64,000 nt of DNA from Hymenolepis diminuta (GCA_900708905.1 CAADRB010000020.1:1134626-1198625); one strand, 5' to 3'; shown: positions 37,561 through 50,025, numbered from the stretch's first letter. Numbers and translations: made by a program. Notes: generated by a model from the letters alone, not told the origin.

Positions 37561-37569
37561 CTGAAAGGT
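37561..37569 (-). CDS. Candidate 9-nt micro-exon upstream of kinase gene A
   Basis: Nine nt lie between an acceptor TATTTAG and a donor CAG|GTAAAT. In phase 1 it adds Leu-Ser and joins in frame to the 30-nt segment at 36181. Too short to trust alone. Confidence 0.25.
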
Positions 37570-37599
37570 CTAAATAATATTTCATAAAATCGAACTTTA

Positions 37600-40500
37600 T
37601 CGAACGCGTATGATCGCATATAAACTATGTGAATTAAACCTTACTATAATTGGGAAGACTAGGCAGAAATTTTTTGTGAACCTTCATTTTGGAAACCGAA
37701 AAATGAGCTGTAATCTGCGTTAACAGATTAGAAATTCGAGACAATTTGTTACCAGTATTTCACTATCATTGGCGCCATTTATCACCCTCAAATTAGCCAA
37801 TCATGAGTTTTCTCCTGGAGTTTTAAGGAGTTACGGAAGCCTAAGTTGCACCCGTTTGAGCTATTTTAATTGGTGATTTCATAACTCTTATTGAAATGTT
37901 CATAGAAATTAATTGATTGACGATGTAAGAGATTTGCGCAATATTATTGAACTTTTACTTGTACAAACTACAACCGTCTGTTAATATGTTAATTTGGACA
38001 GAAATAACCGGAGATTTATTCACTATTACTTTTCCTGACTTATTCACGCCGTTTGCGTATGATCCATTCCTTAATCTTTCAGCACCTTATCGATTTTGCC
38101 TCCTGAAGTAACACTTACATATTTAGCCCTACTATTATAATTAGTCCAAAATTTTCTTCTCGATTATAAAACGATCGTTCGTTCGATCGATCGTTTGTTC
38201 TTTCTTACACCGGTATCTCCTAGTTTAGCGCCCCTTTTGCAATAAATGTAAATACTGAAGGGAGATGCGAGTTAAGTTTTTAAATTTCAGTGATCGGCCA
38301 TGCCACCTCGAAACATTCGCTTCTTCTATTAGCCAAACTGCCTCAGATGTCTCTTAACTCGTAATTAGAACAAAAATTGTTTTGACCTCATTAGCTCTCA
38401 TTTGGGGCACACTTTAATCGAATAGCTTCAGACTGACATATAGCTTGAGAGGCTTTATCTATCATCATAGAACAGACTATTTATGTTGAGAAAGAAGTGA
38501 GGAAAAGTGGAAGCCTTGAACTGGCAAAATGAAAATTCTGATAATCTTAGGAGCCGAGGAATGAGTCATAGAGAAAGCACAAAACTTGGTAAAATCGATT
38601 TTTAATAGAAATGAGGCAGAATTATCTCATTTGCTAATCTAATTCTTTTTAATTTTTGAGTAGTCTTGATAAAAATTTGAGCTTGATTTAATTCCAAATT
38701 TGGAAGCTTAACGAACGGCTCTGTTTTCTTGAAAAGCTAAAATTGCTTACGCTAGTTTGATTGGAAGAAAAGAACATTCAATCACAAAGTAAAATTTCGT
38801 TTACGAGTCGATGGTGACATTTCTCTCGCGAATTTTAATCGATTTTAAGGTGTGTCTGAGGGGAAATACATTGCATGAGCACTTATCTAAACTGCAGTTG
38901 ACAGCTTTTACTTATAAAGCATTAATTTTGGAAGAAAATAATGAGAAATTATTTTGCTTAAAAGTTTAAGGATGAAATTGAGATTATTCTGGCAAAAAAA
39001 GGAATGTGAAAAATTTACTATTATGATAAGTCACATCTCCATTACGACAGGGAATTATTTTGCAGTGTTACAGAACAGCACATGTTTGAAATTACGCTGC
39101 AATTCCGGCTTATTATTTAACCATATAATGTCGATGACGCCATTGATTTCCTACAATATGAAGGTAAAAATGCTACCGGTATTTGAGTAAATACAACGCA
39201 TACTAATCACTTCTACCAATAAACGCTCTCTGTTATCACTTTCTGTCTTCTTCTTGACTTGGTTTGACTTCAGTCGATTATCTACCTACAGGAATCCATA
39301 ACCCTATATATGGTTGTTGCAGCATTAACTCGGGTATTCACGGTATTCATTTTCTAATCGGTAATTGTTTAAATACCAGCAGTAAAATATTCTAAATAGA
39401 ATAACAAGGAAGGCATCAGATGAATCTGTTTAGTGAACTAAGCTGAGGCGTCTGCCAAACAAACATTCATTGTGAGCCAACAACGAAATGAAAATATTTA
39501 ACGTGCTCTATTTGTATACTCATTCCCTATCGTGTCTAACTAGTAGCAATCAATAACCTAATAAATTACAAGCTGACTGTAATAACATACTAATCTGATA
39601 ATCTCGTGTAAGATCGAACGTATTGGAACGGGTCTGCGAGAAAAAACTTAGTTATGAAATGACGTATATGAATATAAGCATAAGCTGCCAAACGCGTTAC
39701 TACTGAAGAATTGTAAGTAGGTCGAGCTAGCCGATAGGAAAGCACTTGTCAACAAAAACATGTAGTTGACCGATGACAAACCATTACCTGAGGTGTACTT
39801 CATCTCATTTCTGTGTTGCTTGAGAGGAAGTTAATCACTGTGGAAAGATGATTGCTTCCTTTCGCACATGAACACTTTAATGCTTCTGTTACATATGAGA
39901 AAAGAATATTTTTTTCGAAATAATTCTTAAATGTAAGATTCTTTATTTTCCGCCTTTTAATTCCTGCTTCTTTTAATTCCCATTTATTCGAACGAATTTA
40001 TTTGCACTACTCTTGTGAATGTCGCATAATATAAATCGACCTATCGATACGAAAACGTGCGTCTTCTGTTGATATAGTGGTTTGGGTCGTTTCGTATTGT
40101 GGCGTTGTCGGGTCGTATTTGTAACTAGTGCAATGTCTTAGGGGATTTAAGAGTCGGTCACGGCATCCTATAGAGAAGAGTAGATTATAATAGTTTCAAA
40201 TCAAGATCCAATCCAAATTGATGAATTTAAAAATCTCAAACTACCGACAACCTCCTTTCAGGCTAATGATTAGATTTCACATTCACTCTATCCATCTATA
40301 CATCTCCTTATCCAGTTTACATAGAAAATATGAACTCTTCTTATCTATTTTGATCAAAGTGACTTGATGACAACTCTTTAATAATTTTTAAATCTTAGCC
40401 TATATCAAATAACTCTTCCTTAGATTAGAATATGAGTTTGACATAACTCATGCAATTTCCCATTTAACTGACTTCAAAACCCAGCTCCAATCAAATTTAA

Positions 40501-41430
40501 TTTGATTTGCCAATTAATATTGATCTCTTAAGTAAATTTTCTTGAATTAGACGTGACTGAAGGTTACTTTGGTGTCCGGCTTATCAATAATGTCAAACTC
40601 TTATTGCCATGCCAGATTTGCCATGTCTATCAAACTCCTAAGGAGACCCGAACACTCATTATACTACAACACTCCCCCTTTTAGCTTCTTAATCCCAGTT
40701 GGATGGATCACGGTCTTACGTCACTCCAACTGCTTTTTGCCAACTTTATACCCCCGTAAATACTCATGTGTAATTGAACCTATGTTTCAACTCCTACCCC
40801 AGCTCCTATCTCCAACTCCTAGTCAACTCTTGTCAACCTGCAGCTCCGTCAGCCAGCTTCTATCTACGGTACCCCATGTACCTTCAGCATTTTAGTCTAC
40901 TCTCGATCTTTTTATTCCATTTCTCATTGAGACTTTATTCCTACTAAATTTTCCCTTTCTTGCAGCTGTGCAGTGGTCCCAGTCTTATCCAACTATTCTC
41001 GCAATATACTCCATTATCTAAAGGCGAGAAGATAATAGGTAAAACGAAGCCCGGCTTAAAAAATGAATCTTTAATTTTAGGATCAAAATCCCCTTCTCCT
41101 TCTTCAAAATACGTTATGAGACGGCTTAAATCACTCGGTTACTTTTATTAAAAGGGACTTAATTAAATGATCGAAATAAAAATAGTCTTCACAAGGAAAA
41201 TTAATATCCTATAGGTCATATTTGCTTGGGACAATTAAGTGTTATATTAACCAAAATGATGAATCATTAAAAAAATTAATATCTGATTAGCCCGTCATAA
41301 ATTAATAATGTTATCATAATTTCGATATCATAATCAATATTAATCTTACACTCAAAGCATAATTGCAAGTATAAACATAAAAGCTCGTACGGTCAGTAGA
41401 ACGTCAACTGTTTGCCATTTCTGAAGAAAT
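37600..41430. other. Spacer between gene A and alpha-tubulin
   Basis: No supported gene. It contains a short ATCG-rich palindromic run near 38171-38200 (GATCGTTCGTTCGATCGATCG) and one copy of repeat R4 at 39930-40170. The open stretch at 40569-40895 (+) is pyrimidine-rich and has no recognisable domain. Confidence 0.4.
39930..40170 (+). repeat. Dispersed repeat family R4, copy 1
   Basis: A segment of about 240 bp whose words TTTTCCGCCTTTTAA, CTTTTAATTCCC, GAACGAATTTATTT, CGCATAATATAAATC and later GTGCGTCTT...GATATAGTGGTTT recur in the same order at 48110-48690. This copy is uninterrupted; the other is split by about 340 bp. Confidence 0.75.
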
Positions 41431-41434
41431 TCAG

Positions 41435-42903
41435 ATGGTAATTATTTAATTCAAATTTTGTAATTTTCTGTTGCTATTTTAGCGTGAAGTAATTAGTATT
41501 CATATTGGACAGGGAGGTGTTCAAGCTGGAAACGCTTGTTGGGAATTATACTGTTTGGAACACGGAATCCAGCCAGATGGACAAATGCCAAGTGATAAAG
41601 TCATCGGTGGTGGCGACGATTCCTACAGCACTTTCTTCCTTGAAACAGGTGCGGGAAAACATGTTCCTAGGACCGTTTTGGTCGATCTAGAACCCACTGT
41701 AATAGGTCAGTAAATTGAGTGTTTCAAAAATAGATTTTTCTGTGTGATTTTTAACTCTCTGTAGTTGGGCTTTTAGACGAAGTACGAACTGGAACATACA
41801 GACAATTGTTTCATCCCGACCAACTGATTACAGGCAAAGAAGATGCAGCGAATAATTACGCTCGAGGTCATTATACAATTGGGAAGGAAATGGTGGACCT
41901 AGTTCTTGATCGAGTACGAAAAGTGGCAGATCAATGCACAGGACTACAGGGATTTATTGTCTTTCACTCTTTTGGTGGAGGTACCGGCTCGGGATTTACG
42001 TCCTTATTCATGGAGCGACTAAGTGTGGATTATGGAAAGAAATCTAAACTTGAATATGCTATATATCCTGCACCTCAGATATCTACAGCGGTGGTAGAGC
42101 CTTATAACACTATTCTATGTACACATTCAACAATTGAACATTCGGATTGTGCCTTTATGGTAGATAATGAGGCCCTGTATGATATTTGTCGACGCAACCT
42201 CGATATCGAACGACCAACTTATACCAATCTAAATCGTCTTATGGCACAAGTTATTAGTTCTACAACGGCATCTTTGCGTTTCGATGGGGCACTGAATGTG
42301 GATCTGACAGAGTTTCAAACTAATCTGGTTCCCTATCCTCGTATCCACTTCCCATTAGTTACTTATGCTCCCACATTTTCTGCCGAAAAAGCCTATCATG
42401 AGCGTCTAAGTGTTGCCGACCTAACTAATAGCACATTCGAGCCAGCTAATCAGATGGTGAAATGCGATCCACGACATGGAAAATATATGACTTGCTGTAT
42501 GCTCTATCGAGGCGATGTAACTCCCAACGATGTTAACGTAGCCGTCTCCGCAGTTAAACACAAAAGGACCATCCAGTTTGTTGATTGGTGTCCAACTGGA
42601 TTCAAGATAGGAATCAATTATCAACCCCCCACCGTAGTTCCAGGAGGTGATCTTGCCAAGGTTCAACGAGCCCTCTGTATGATCGCAAATACTACAGCTA
42701 TCGCAGAGGCCTGGGCACGTCTGGATCATAAATTTGATCTTATGTATGCTAAGAGGACCTTTGTGCACTGGTATGTTGGCGAAGGCATGGAGGAAGGAGA
42801 ATTCTCCGAAGCTCGCGAAGATCTTGCTGCTTTGGAGAAAGACTATCAGGAGGTTGGTACTGATTCCCTGGAAGTGAATGAAGAAGAATATGAAGAAATC
42901 TAA
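41435..42903 (+). CDS. Alpha-tubulin, complete
   Basis: GTP-binding subunit of microtubules. Exons: 41435-41437 (ATG only), 41483-41705 and 41777-42903, with introns of 45 and 71 nt; total 450 residues, the normal length. Directly readable marks: [13 protein letters not shown] at the start, Lys40 within [12 protein letters not shown] (the luminal acetylation site), the nucleotide motif GGGTGSG, the catalytic Glu in [22 protein letters not shown] and [10 protein letters not shown]. The intron placed just after the start codon is a known alpha-tubulin gene feature. The protein is a diverged isotype: Val rather than Cys at residue 4, [21 protein letters not shown], and a C-terminus ending EEEYEEI. 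With a terminal Ile it cannot enter the usual detyrosination cycle. The 3' end converges with EIF2B4. Confidence 0.96.
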
Positions 42904-42906
42904 TAA

Positions 42907-42915
42907 CCCCCCCCC
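42907..42915 (+). repeat. Poly-C tract in the tubulin 3' UTR
   Basis: A run of nine C begins four bases after the first stop codon. It is probably in the 3' UTR. Confidence 0.9.
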
Positions 42916-42919
42916 GTCC

Positions 42920-44817
42920 CCACTAATACTTTCCTTTTTACTAACCTGTATGATCCATAATTTGTAATCAATTTAATATACTTGCATATAAGTGCCTGTG
43001 TTTTTCATTTCAAAGCCTGAAACGCCGTTTCCACAAGTTTAAATGGTGATATGGTCAATTATAATGTTCTAATTTGAGGTTTTATTATCTATGGTAATAA
43101 CATTAGTATATGTAACACTAAACTAGAGGAAGCATCGTTTTAAAGCCTTGTATTTTCAGCTTGTAACAGATCACCTAGTCAATTTTTTAAGTGTTTTTTC
43201 CCCATTTTCACCTTAGCTAAGATGTTGACGATAGCTATTCTCGAATAACTCCTTCCATTTTGCTTGCTGATTATCCTAACCTGGACTCGATTAGACGCAA
43301 ATCGAGTTCCTACATTTTATACTAGTTCGTTAACATACTGTCATTTAGCTATCTTCCGTAAAGACCTCCTCTGTGTGTTGCTAGCGCAGCAGTTAGAGTT
43401 AAAATCCGTCCGAAAAATCAAATATCACCGATTCAGTGCCCATCACCGCACACCCAGTGAATTGAATTACCAGCTCCATGCTAAATGATAGACTGATAAA
43501 AATCGAGTTTCCTATCGGGGGGAGGGGGGGGGCTCCGTGATGCTACTAGCTGCCTAAGGTTAGTGTTAGGAAACTCTTCTAAATGAGCTTTGAAATTATT
43601 CAAAACCTACTTTAATAACTCTGTTGGAGCTAAGGTACTAGGGCCACCAAATTATGTAGCCCATCGGTAGTATGGGTCACCAATTTGTCGCAGAACTAGT
43701 GAATTCTTAGGAAATAAGACTGATGCAGTGGTTATCAATACTTTATTGAGCTAGTAATCAGGCAGACAGGGATGTGAGTCACTGGCTGTTTGAACATGTA
43801 GAATTGCGATACAGGAAACTGTTCGTTCAGCAGTGCTGAAACCAGACGTGTGTGTGTGTGTTCGTTGGCCAGAAAGGGGCAATTTATATACTCATTGAGA
43901 AGTTTTTCAACACCTAATCATATTGAGATTACTTATAATCGAAATATTGAGCAAACTGGCCAATCAGAGGCTAGTACCAACATCAGAACCGAGCAACTAA
44001 GAGAATAGATTGATTTGAATTGTTGATAGATAAAATTGAGAGAAATTAGTCGCGTCATTTCGATCAATCGAAAGTTGGAATTTAAGTCCTGTAGATTCAA
44101 CAATAGACTTTTCGGAACAACGTTGATTGGGGAGTAAGATCAGGCTGATTTATTATAGGAAATATCCAGAATGATTTTAAAATTAAGACAAATTACTAAT
44201 TGAAGGGAATTTAAAGGAGATTTGATTGAAGTTGATATGGAATCGGTGTATTAAAACAGATACGACACAGCTTCTCCCTTAATATCATTGTCCCGCTTGT
44301 TTTCAGTTGATCATTTCTTATCGATTGCACACCTGACAAAAAGAGAAGCCAAAACCAGTTAATCCATCTCAACGTCCCTCTACTCGCCCTCTTAATCACA
44401 CTCTGGGTTTCATTCGCGCAGTGCTGACGTTTGTTCCTCCTCCCTCCAAATGCCCATTTCTCTTCCTACTCCTCTCTCATTTCTTTACGGTCGCCCAATG
44501 CACACGTTGTCATGGTCTCCTGATTTGATATATTTGGTAGAATTATTTAGAATGATTATTGCCTTGTAGAGGAACGTCTCCAAGCCTAAACTGGTCGGGC
44601 TCATACCTTAACCTCATAACCAGGTACGAGTATACATGAAAAGTAATCCCATTTACAGAATGTTAGTTCTACTCAGAGCTTCAAGAATACTTCATGTTAC
44701 CTCATATCTGTTGCTGCTTTCTGCATTATTCTTCCTTGTTAAGATAGTAAAAACAACTGAAATATTAATAAGCCTTTCAATCGATTGATGGTCAAGAATA
44801 ATAAAAAAGACAGGAAG
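42920..44817. other. Convergent spacer between alpha-tubulin and EIF2B4
   Basis: No supported gene. It includes a G-rich tract at 43517-43532 and a short TG run near 43850. A pyrimidine-rich segment near 44400-44520 resembles one near 62000-62070, which may be another dispersed repeat. Confidence 0.4.
43517..43532 (+). repeat. G-rich tract
   Basis: Sixteen bases with fifteen G and one A. It is a single long run rather than four separated G blocks, so a classical quadruplex is possible but not typical. Confidence 0.9.
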
Positions 44818-46755
44818 TTACATGAAATCGGGGATAGAGAAACCATCATTAGCTTCATTACGAGCTAATTTCGAGTTCAAAACGACCGAAACTGAGGTGG
44901 TTGGAATGACTCCCATTTCAGTTATTACAGCCGATATGAGAACAGGCGGAATAACATCATAAGTGAGATTCAAAAGTCGCAGATTTTTGCGATCTTTTTC
45001 ACGTTGAGACAGGTCACGCCAATTTTCAGGATGGTCCTCCGGATTTACGACGTATTCAAGATCTTTAGGATTCTTCCAATCTTCTGATAAAGCCCGCTCG
45101 CCACGCCATAACTCATCTGGATCAGCCAATTCATTAAACTCAAATGCATCCGACTGGGCTCGATCCCAGAACTTATAGGTCTCGGCACAGACCATCACTG
45201 GGGAACCCACTTTAGCGTGGATTATGTTGGCAACATGAGCAGTGCCTATCGCCCCAATTGCAAATCCATTGGTCAACAAACTGTGTGCTCCAATCAACGT
45301 CAGGTCAATCTACAAAATTGATCGCCAATAAAATGCAAATTATACACTAATAAACCATCTGTAGCTGATGAGAACATACCGTAGAAGCAAATGCGGGCAA
45401 AGCACTGATGGGAATGAATTCACAGGGAATGCCCACATTACTTAGTTCCACAAGGGTATTTTGACCATCACATCGAGGTCTGCTATCCACAATACATACG
45501 GCGAATCGATGGTGGTATTTCTCCCAGGCAGTAATCAAAGAACGCAAGACCACTTTAGAGGAATCACAGATGCATATTTTTGATCCATCACTAATAATCT
45601 TATTCACGTGTTCGACAATCACCAAGTTGGGCTTGTAAATCTGATCGACTACAAACGTACTCAAGGCATCTATTAATCCCGAAGCCAACTGAAACCCAAT
45701 TAGAGAATGAGGTTACTAACAAATGAACAATAATTAGGACAAAATACGACGCGATTGACAACTCACATCTTCTTGAGTCTTTAGGCTATCAAGTCGATTG
45801 AGAGCAGTTTTGAGACAATGAACAGCGTCTCTGACAGTCACAGCAAGGGGACGACATTGATCCAAAAATGTGACATGCCGATCGAAGTGAATTTGAAAGG
45901 CACGAGCAATACTGCCATTAACTGCCTGAACTCCACTCCAATCGAAATCGCGAATTAGTACGAGTGTAGTAAAAACAAACTCCATGCACCTCAAATCTGA
46001 GCCCTTGATTCGGCCTGAGTCGATTTCAAAGCCAAGACGTTGGAAAGCGAGGTGAATCATTGTTTCTGCACCACATCTAAAAATAAATCAAAGAAAGACC
46101 AACCCCGTATGGAGGAAAGTTATATTGAAAAAATGAAACCATGTTAACGTACTGGTGTTGATCGAGGACATTAATCCTTTTATCGGGTTGACTAAGATGT
46201 TGGAAGTAACTTATTCGAGCAGGTTCAAAAGGTCTGGGAGGGAGTTTCTTTTTGGATAACTGACGGAGAGACTTCTTAATGTGGGCAGGATCATCCATTC
46301 TCATGACACCGAGTGTCCAACGTTGACTGGAGCCCGTTTGGGTAGGTTTCTTTTCCTCCTGAGGTACCTCCGATGCCCCATCAGTGCCAGGAAAACGAAT
46401 TTTCTTGGTATTTTGTTGTTGTTGCTGCTGCTGTTTATTCGATGAAAAAGGATGCTTTTTAGGACTTTGTTTCTCCTGCTTCGCTTGAGCAAGCTTTTGT
46501 TGATTTTGATTTTGTTTCTTATTTTGATTCGGTTCTGCATTGCCATCTTGAGCCTTCTTTGGTATTTGTGCCTGTTTTGTCGCTTTTGCAGATTCCTTTT
46601 TAGCCCGTTGGGCTTCCTGTAAAAGACATCATAATTATAAGCGAGCAGAAGCAATATTTTCAAGAAATGTAACCACTGAATACTTGAATAGCACGACGCT
46701 CCTTCCTCAACTGGGCCTTTGATTTAACCGTAGGTTCCGAGTTATTATTTTCCAT
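44818..46755 (-). CDS. EIF2B4: eIF2B delta subunit, complete
   Basis: Regulatory subunit of eIF2B, the complex that exchanges GDP for GTP on eIF2 and is slowed by phosphorylated eIF2 under stress. Five exons: 46684-46755, 46153-46616, 45767-46076, 45380-45688 and 44818-45309; 548 residues. The N-terminus is Lys/Gln-rich and low in complexity (AQLRKERRAIQ, a run of seven Gln near residue 90), as usual for the delta subunit. The folded region follows: HIKKSLRQLSKKKLPPRPF, HLAFQRLGFEIDSGRIKGSD, FLDQCRPLAVTVRDAVHCLK, KVVLRSLITAWEKYHHRFAV, GAHSLLTNGFAIGAIGTAHV, VCAETYKFWDRAQSDAFEFN and LRLLNLTYDVIPPVLISAVI. The last three are hallmark delta-subunit stretches. The ATG follows a 3' splice acceptor (TTTTTTGTATAG) with no leader bases between, so trans-splicing or a 5' UTR intron is likely. 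Confidence 0.95.
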
Positions 46756-48109
46756 CTATACAAAAAAATCAGACTCAAAAGTAATTTCCAGATTATTGTA
46801 TTCTTATAAACCCAAAGCGATTGCAAACGTACCATTACTTCATATTCATATTACCCTAACTTAAGTTTAAATATTGCGTCATTAATTAGAAATACCTAAC
46901 ATATACATAAATTTTATGGCTAAAAGGATAAAAGCAAAGGCATTTAAGTGAAAAATAACAACGCAGACATCATGTGATTACCTATCAAAATCAGAGCTAA
47001 TCCGTTTATAAAGGAAAACAAGACTTATTTTAAAATACTTAAGCATTCATACAACTGGATAAAAGTTAAAGTATAATAACAAGCGAAGTGGAAAAGCCTA
47101 AAATTAACCATTTTTCTATTTTATATGGGATGATTCTTCGTTGCTGCATTTATTGTGAAGAATTTCAATTAGACTATCCCCAAACTAGTATTAATTAAAT
47201 ATTGTATTTTAAAAAAATCCTATCTAATTTGTTTGAGTTAAGAATATTAATTAACTGAGGTTGCTTTTAATTTCAGCAACACACAGACGAAAAATATATG
47301 CAACTTTTTCCAAATATATGTGTCACAATTTAGAAGACATTATTTGAACAGGCCTATTTTAGATATTACACTTATTTCACAAAAATACCCCATTTTGAAC
47401 ACTTTATTTGAATTCAGAATCTATCTGAAGTTTCTATTAACATACTCAATTTAAATCATGATTCTTTAGACAAATGTTGAGGGAGTATTTATGGTTTATA
47501 TAAAGCATACAGATCAAATATTTGATTTTTCGTGCGCAATGTTGATTTTATACATGTCCAATCAAATTGATATTTTATAATTCGTTGTAAATTTCTCCAA
47601 AGTCATCCCATGAAAATGATGGTCACGTATCAAAAACAGATAAATCAAATTGATGCAAAGCTTTGTATGACTATATGATGTATCTGAAACGATGTGCCGT
47701 CCAGGGCAAATAAAAGGAATGGAATGAATGAATGAAATAACTCATTTTGCTAGATCGGGATAAAGGTGGCCGAGAAGCCGCTCAAAGTAAATAATAAACA
47801 AATAGGGTTTATATACATCTTCTTTTGATGTTAGTACTGCCTGGTCGTCTATTTCTTCGATTGATGGGTGGCATCTATATAAGTATTTATGTGCAAATGC
47901 TCACACGCAGCTAGATATTTGAATGATATTCTGTGTATGACCATTACACGAAGTGGCACAACATAGAAGTAATAGAATGAACTAGCCAAACCACTCATTT
48001 TGCTAAATCAGTTGCGGGATAGCCGTAAAACCATCCCAATTAATTGAAAACAAATTTATGTTGTGCAGCATATAAGAAGATGATATCTTTCTCCCAGAAT
48101 AATTCTAAT

Positions 48110-48690
48110 ATGTGGGATTCTTCATTTTCCGCCTTTTAAATCCCGCTCCTTTTAATTCCCTTTTATTTGAACGAATTTATTTACATTACTTCAGTAACTG
48201 GCGCATAATATAAATCAGCCAGCCAAGTGTAACCAAGATAATTTATTCACAGTTAATAGTTTTTTAAGGCGAGAATTGGAAGGAGAATAGTTTGGGGTTA
48301 CAGTCATGGATGGGTTTGTACTAGAGACGAATAGTAATAATGGAGGCCGAGTTTCGAGGGAGCACGTCACACGTCGACGGCACGCCGGTTTTGAACTTTT
48401 ACTCCTCCTCGTAGGTTGGCACCCTCTTGGTTAGTTGTTTCTAGATCACCGTCATTGGTTCTAACTGTGTAGTGACTTGTGATTGGTATATAACAAAAGA
48501 AAGAAAGGTAATTGATTACTTTGTATTCAGTTTCGGTTCCGTCATCATTAACAGCGGCGCCATATGCCGCATATTTAACACCATCGATGCAAAAATATGC
48601 GTCTTATTTTGATATGGTGGTTTTAGTCATTTTGCATTGTCGAGTTCTGTTTATAACTGGTACAATCTCCTAGAAAATCTAAGAGTCGGT
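48110..48690 (+). repeat. Dispersed repeat family R4, copy 2, interrupted
   Basis: The left part (48110-48230) matches 39950-40040 and the right part (48580-48690) matches 40050-40165. Between them lie about 340 bp absent from copy 1, probably a later insertion. The inserted piece includes a GC-richer stretch near 48360-48420. Confidence 0.7.
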
Positions 48691-48839
48691 AAGTGTAATA
48701 ACGTTGGGAGGGTCTATCGGGATCACATCGATCGGGTAGATGGAGTAAGTCTAGTCACTCGTGTCATCAGATCTGTTCGGAAGTGGCAGACAAGTCGCTC
48801 CTAATTTAGTTATGAGTAAATTAGGTTCATGTACAAAAC

Positions 48840-48990
48840 ATTTCCTCCTTGGACGTCAGTTATTTCTCGTTGTCGGAGTCTCGGTGTGGTGATAGACACC
48901 CGTTTAGGTATCTATGTACAGACACACAGCGGGACCGCCTGTGGACAGTGTAGTGGAGGTCTAATCATCAGTCAATCATTTTTAATCGCT
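48840..48990 (-). repeat. Dispersed repeat family R3, inverted copy
   Basis: The plus strand reads GGAGTCTCGGTGTGGTGATAG, then CACAGCGGGACCGCCTGTGG and GTGTAGTGGAGGTCT, the reverse complement of the start of the R3 copies at 49740 and 51260. A second, more diverged partial copy may follow at 49090-49240. Confidence 0.65.
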
Positions 48991-49739
48991 AGGCGATGAT
49001 AGACAACTGCTGGCTAAAGCAGTAAGCCAGAGGAGAGCAGACCATAGCAGGTTTATAAAAAGACGTTTCTTCGTAGGGCGTCGGCCATTTTTGGTCATCG
49101 ATGTCTTCGTATGATTATTGATGTCTGTGTAGGTATCCCTGTGCGGGCATATACACACACCTAGGTCACATTTAGATATTGTTTTCGAGGTCTTATCATT
49201 GCCAAAAACCAGGTGCTGATCGGCATCTGCTGGCCATTGCAACTCGACTTAAGATAGCCTGTACCGGTTGCAAAAATACAAAAAGGAATAATTTAAGCTG
49301 TATATTCTTGCTTATTTTTCTGAAACGTGAATATTAAATCAGTCAGTGAGATGCGATGTTTGCTATTGTATAAGTGGTTACATAAACTTTGAACTTCTTT
49401 GTGTAAAATATCGCTAATTGTTATTAATGCTTACCAGCGAAATATATCCAAAAATATTTGATCAATTAGCAATAGATTTACCAGTGAACAAGTCCAAGGT
49501 TTATCTAAGCGTCAATAGTTATTAATTCATATGATTTATTGTTTCAGTTTCAATTTGTGGAAGATAGAAGGTAACCAGGTGCTAAAAACTTTTGTTGTCT
49601 TGTTCTGCTGCATTAATATTCCTAGATTTACTCGTAATTCTGCGTTTTTGCTAAAACTTAGTGAACGTTTCTGATTTGACCTTGTGTAGTCACTCACTTG
49701 TAGAGAGTGATTGACTACCAATACCTTACGATTAGAAAT

Positions 49740-50025
49740 GATTGGCTAACAATAAGATCTCGACTACAGTACCCACAGGCGGTCCGTGTGTGAATGCGTT
49801 TGCTCACAGATATCTAAGTAGATGTCAATCATCACGCCGAGATGTCGGCAGCAAGACATGGTTGACATCTAACGAAGAAATTTTTGTCTGCATACCAAAT
49901 TTATTTATCGATATATTGGGGTGGCTTTCTAGCCACCTCTGTATTGATCTATCGACATGAGTGACTTGACATATTTCATCTATTTGATTCATGTGGTCTC
50001 GGTCCACATGACCTTATTACACTGG
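49740..50025 (+). repeat. Dispersed repeat family R3, direct copy 1
   Basis: About 285 bp matching 51262-51555 throughout: CTACAGTACCCACAGGCGGTCC, ATCACGCCGAGA, GACATCTAACGAAGAAAT, TTGGGGTGGCTTTCTAGCCACCTC and a CATGAGTGACTTGACATATT end. Both copies lie in the same direction. Confidence 0.75.

Noticed and set aside
42421..42768. A 115-codon open frame on the minus strand.
   Set aside because: It lies antisense within the alpha-tubulin coding exon and has no family resemblance.
43517..43532. The G-rich tract as a regulatory G-quadruplex.
   Set aside because: It is one long run in convergent spacer, not separated G blocks, and no promoter lies next to it.
46301..46663. A 120-codon open frame on the minus strand rich in Arg and Lys.
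   Set aside because: It is a frame-shifted reading of EIF2B4 exon 2; the true frame gives the Lys/Gln-rich N-terminus that joins to both neighbours.
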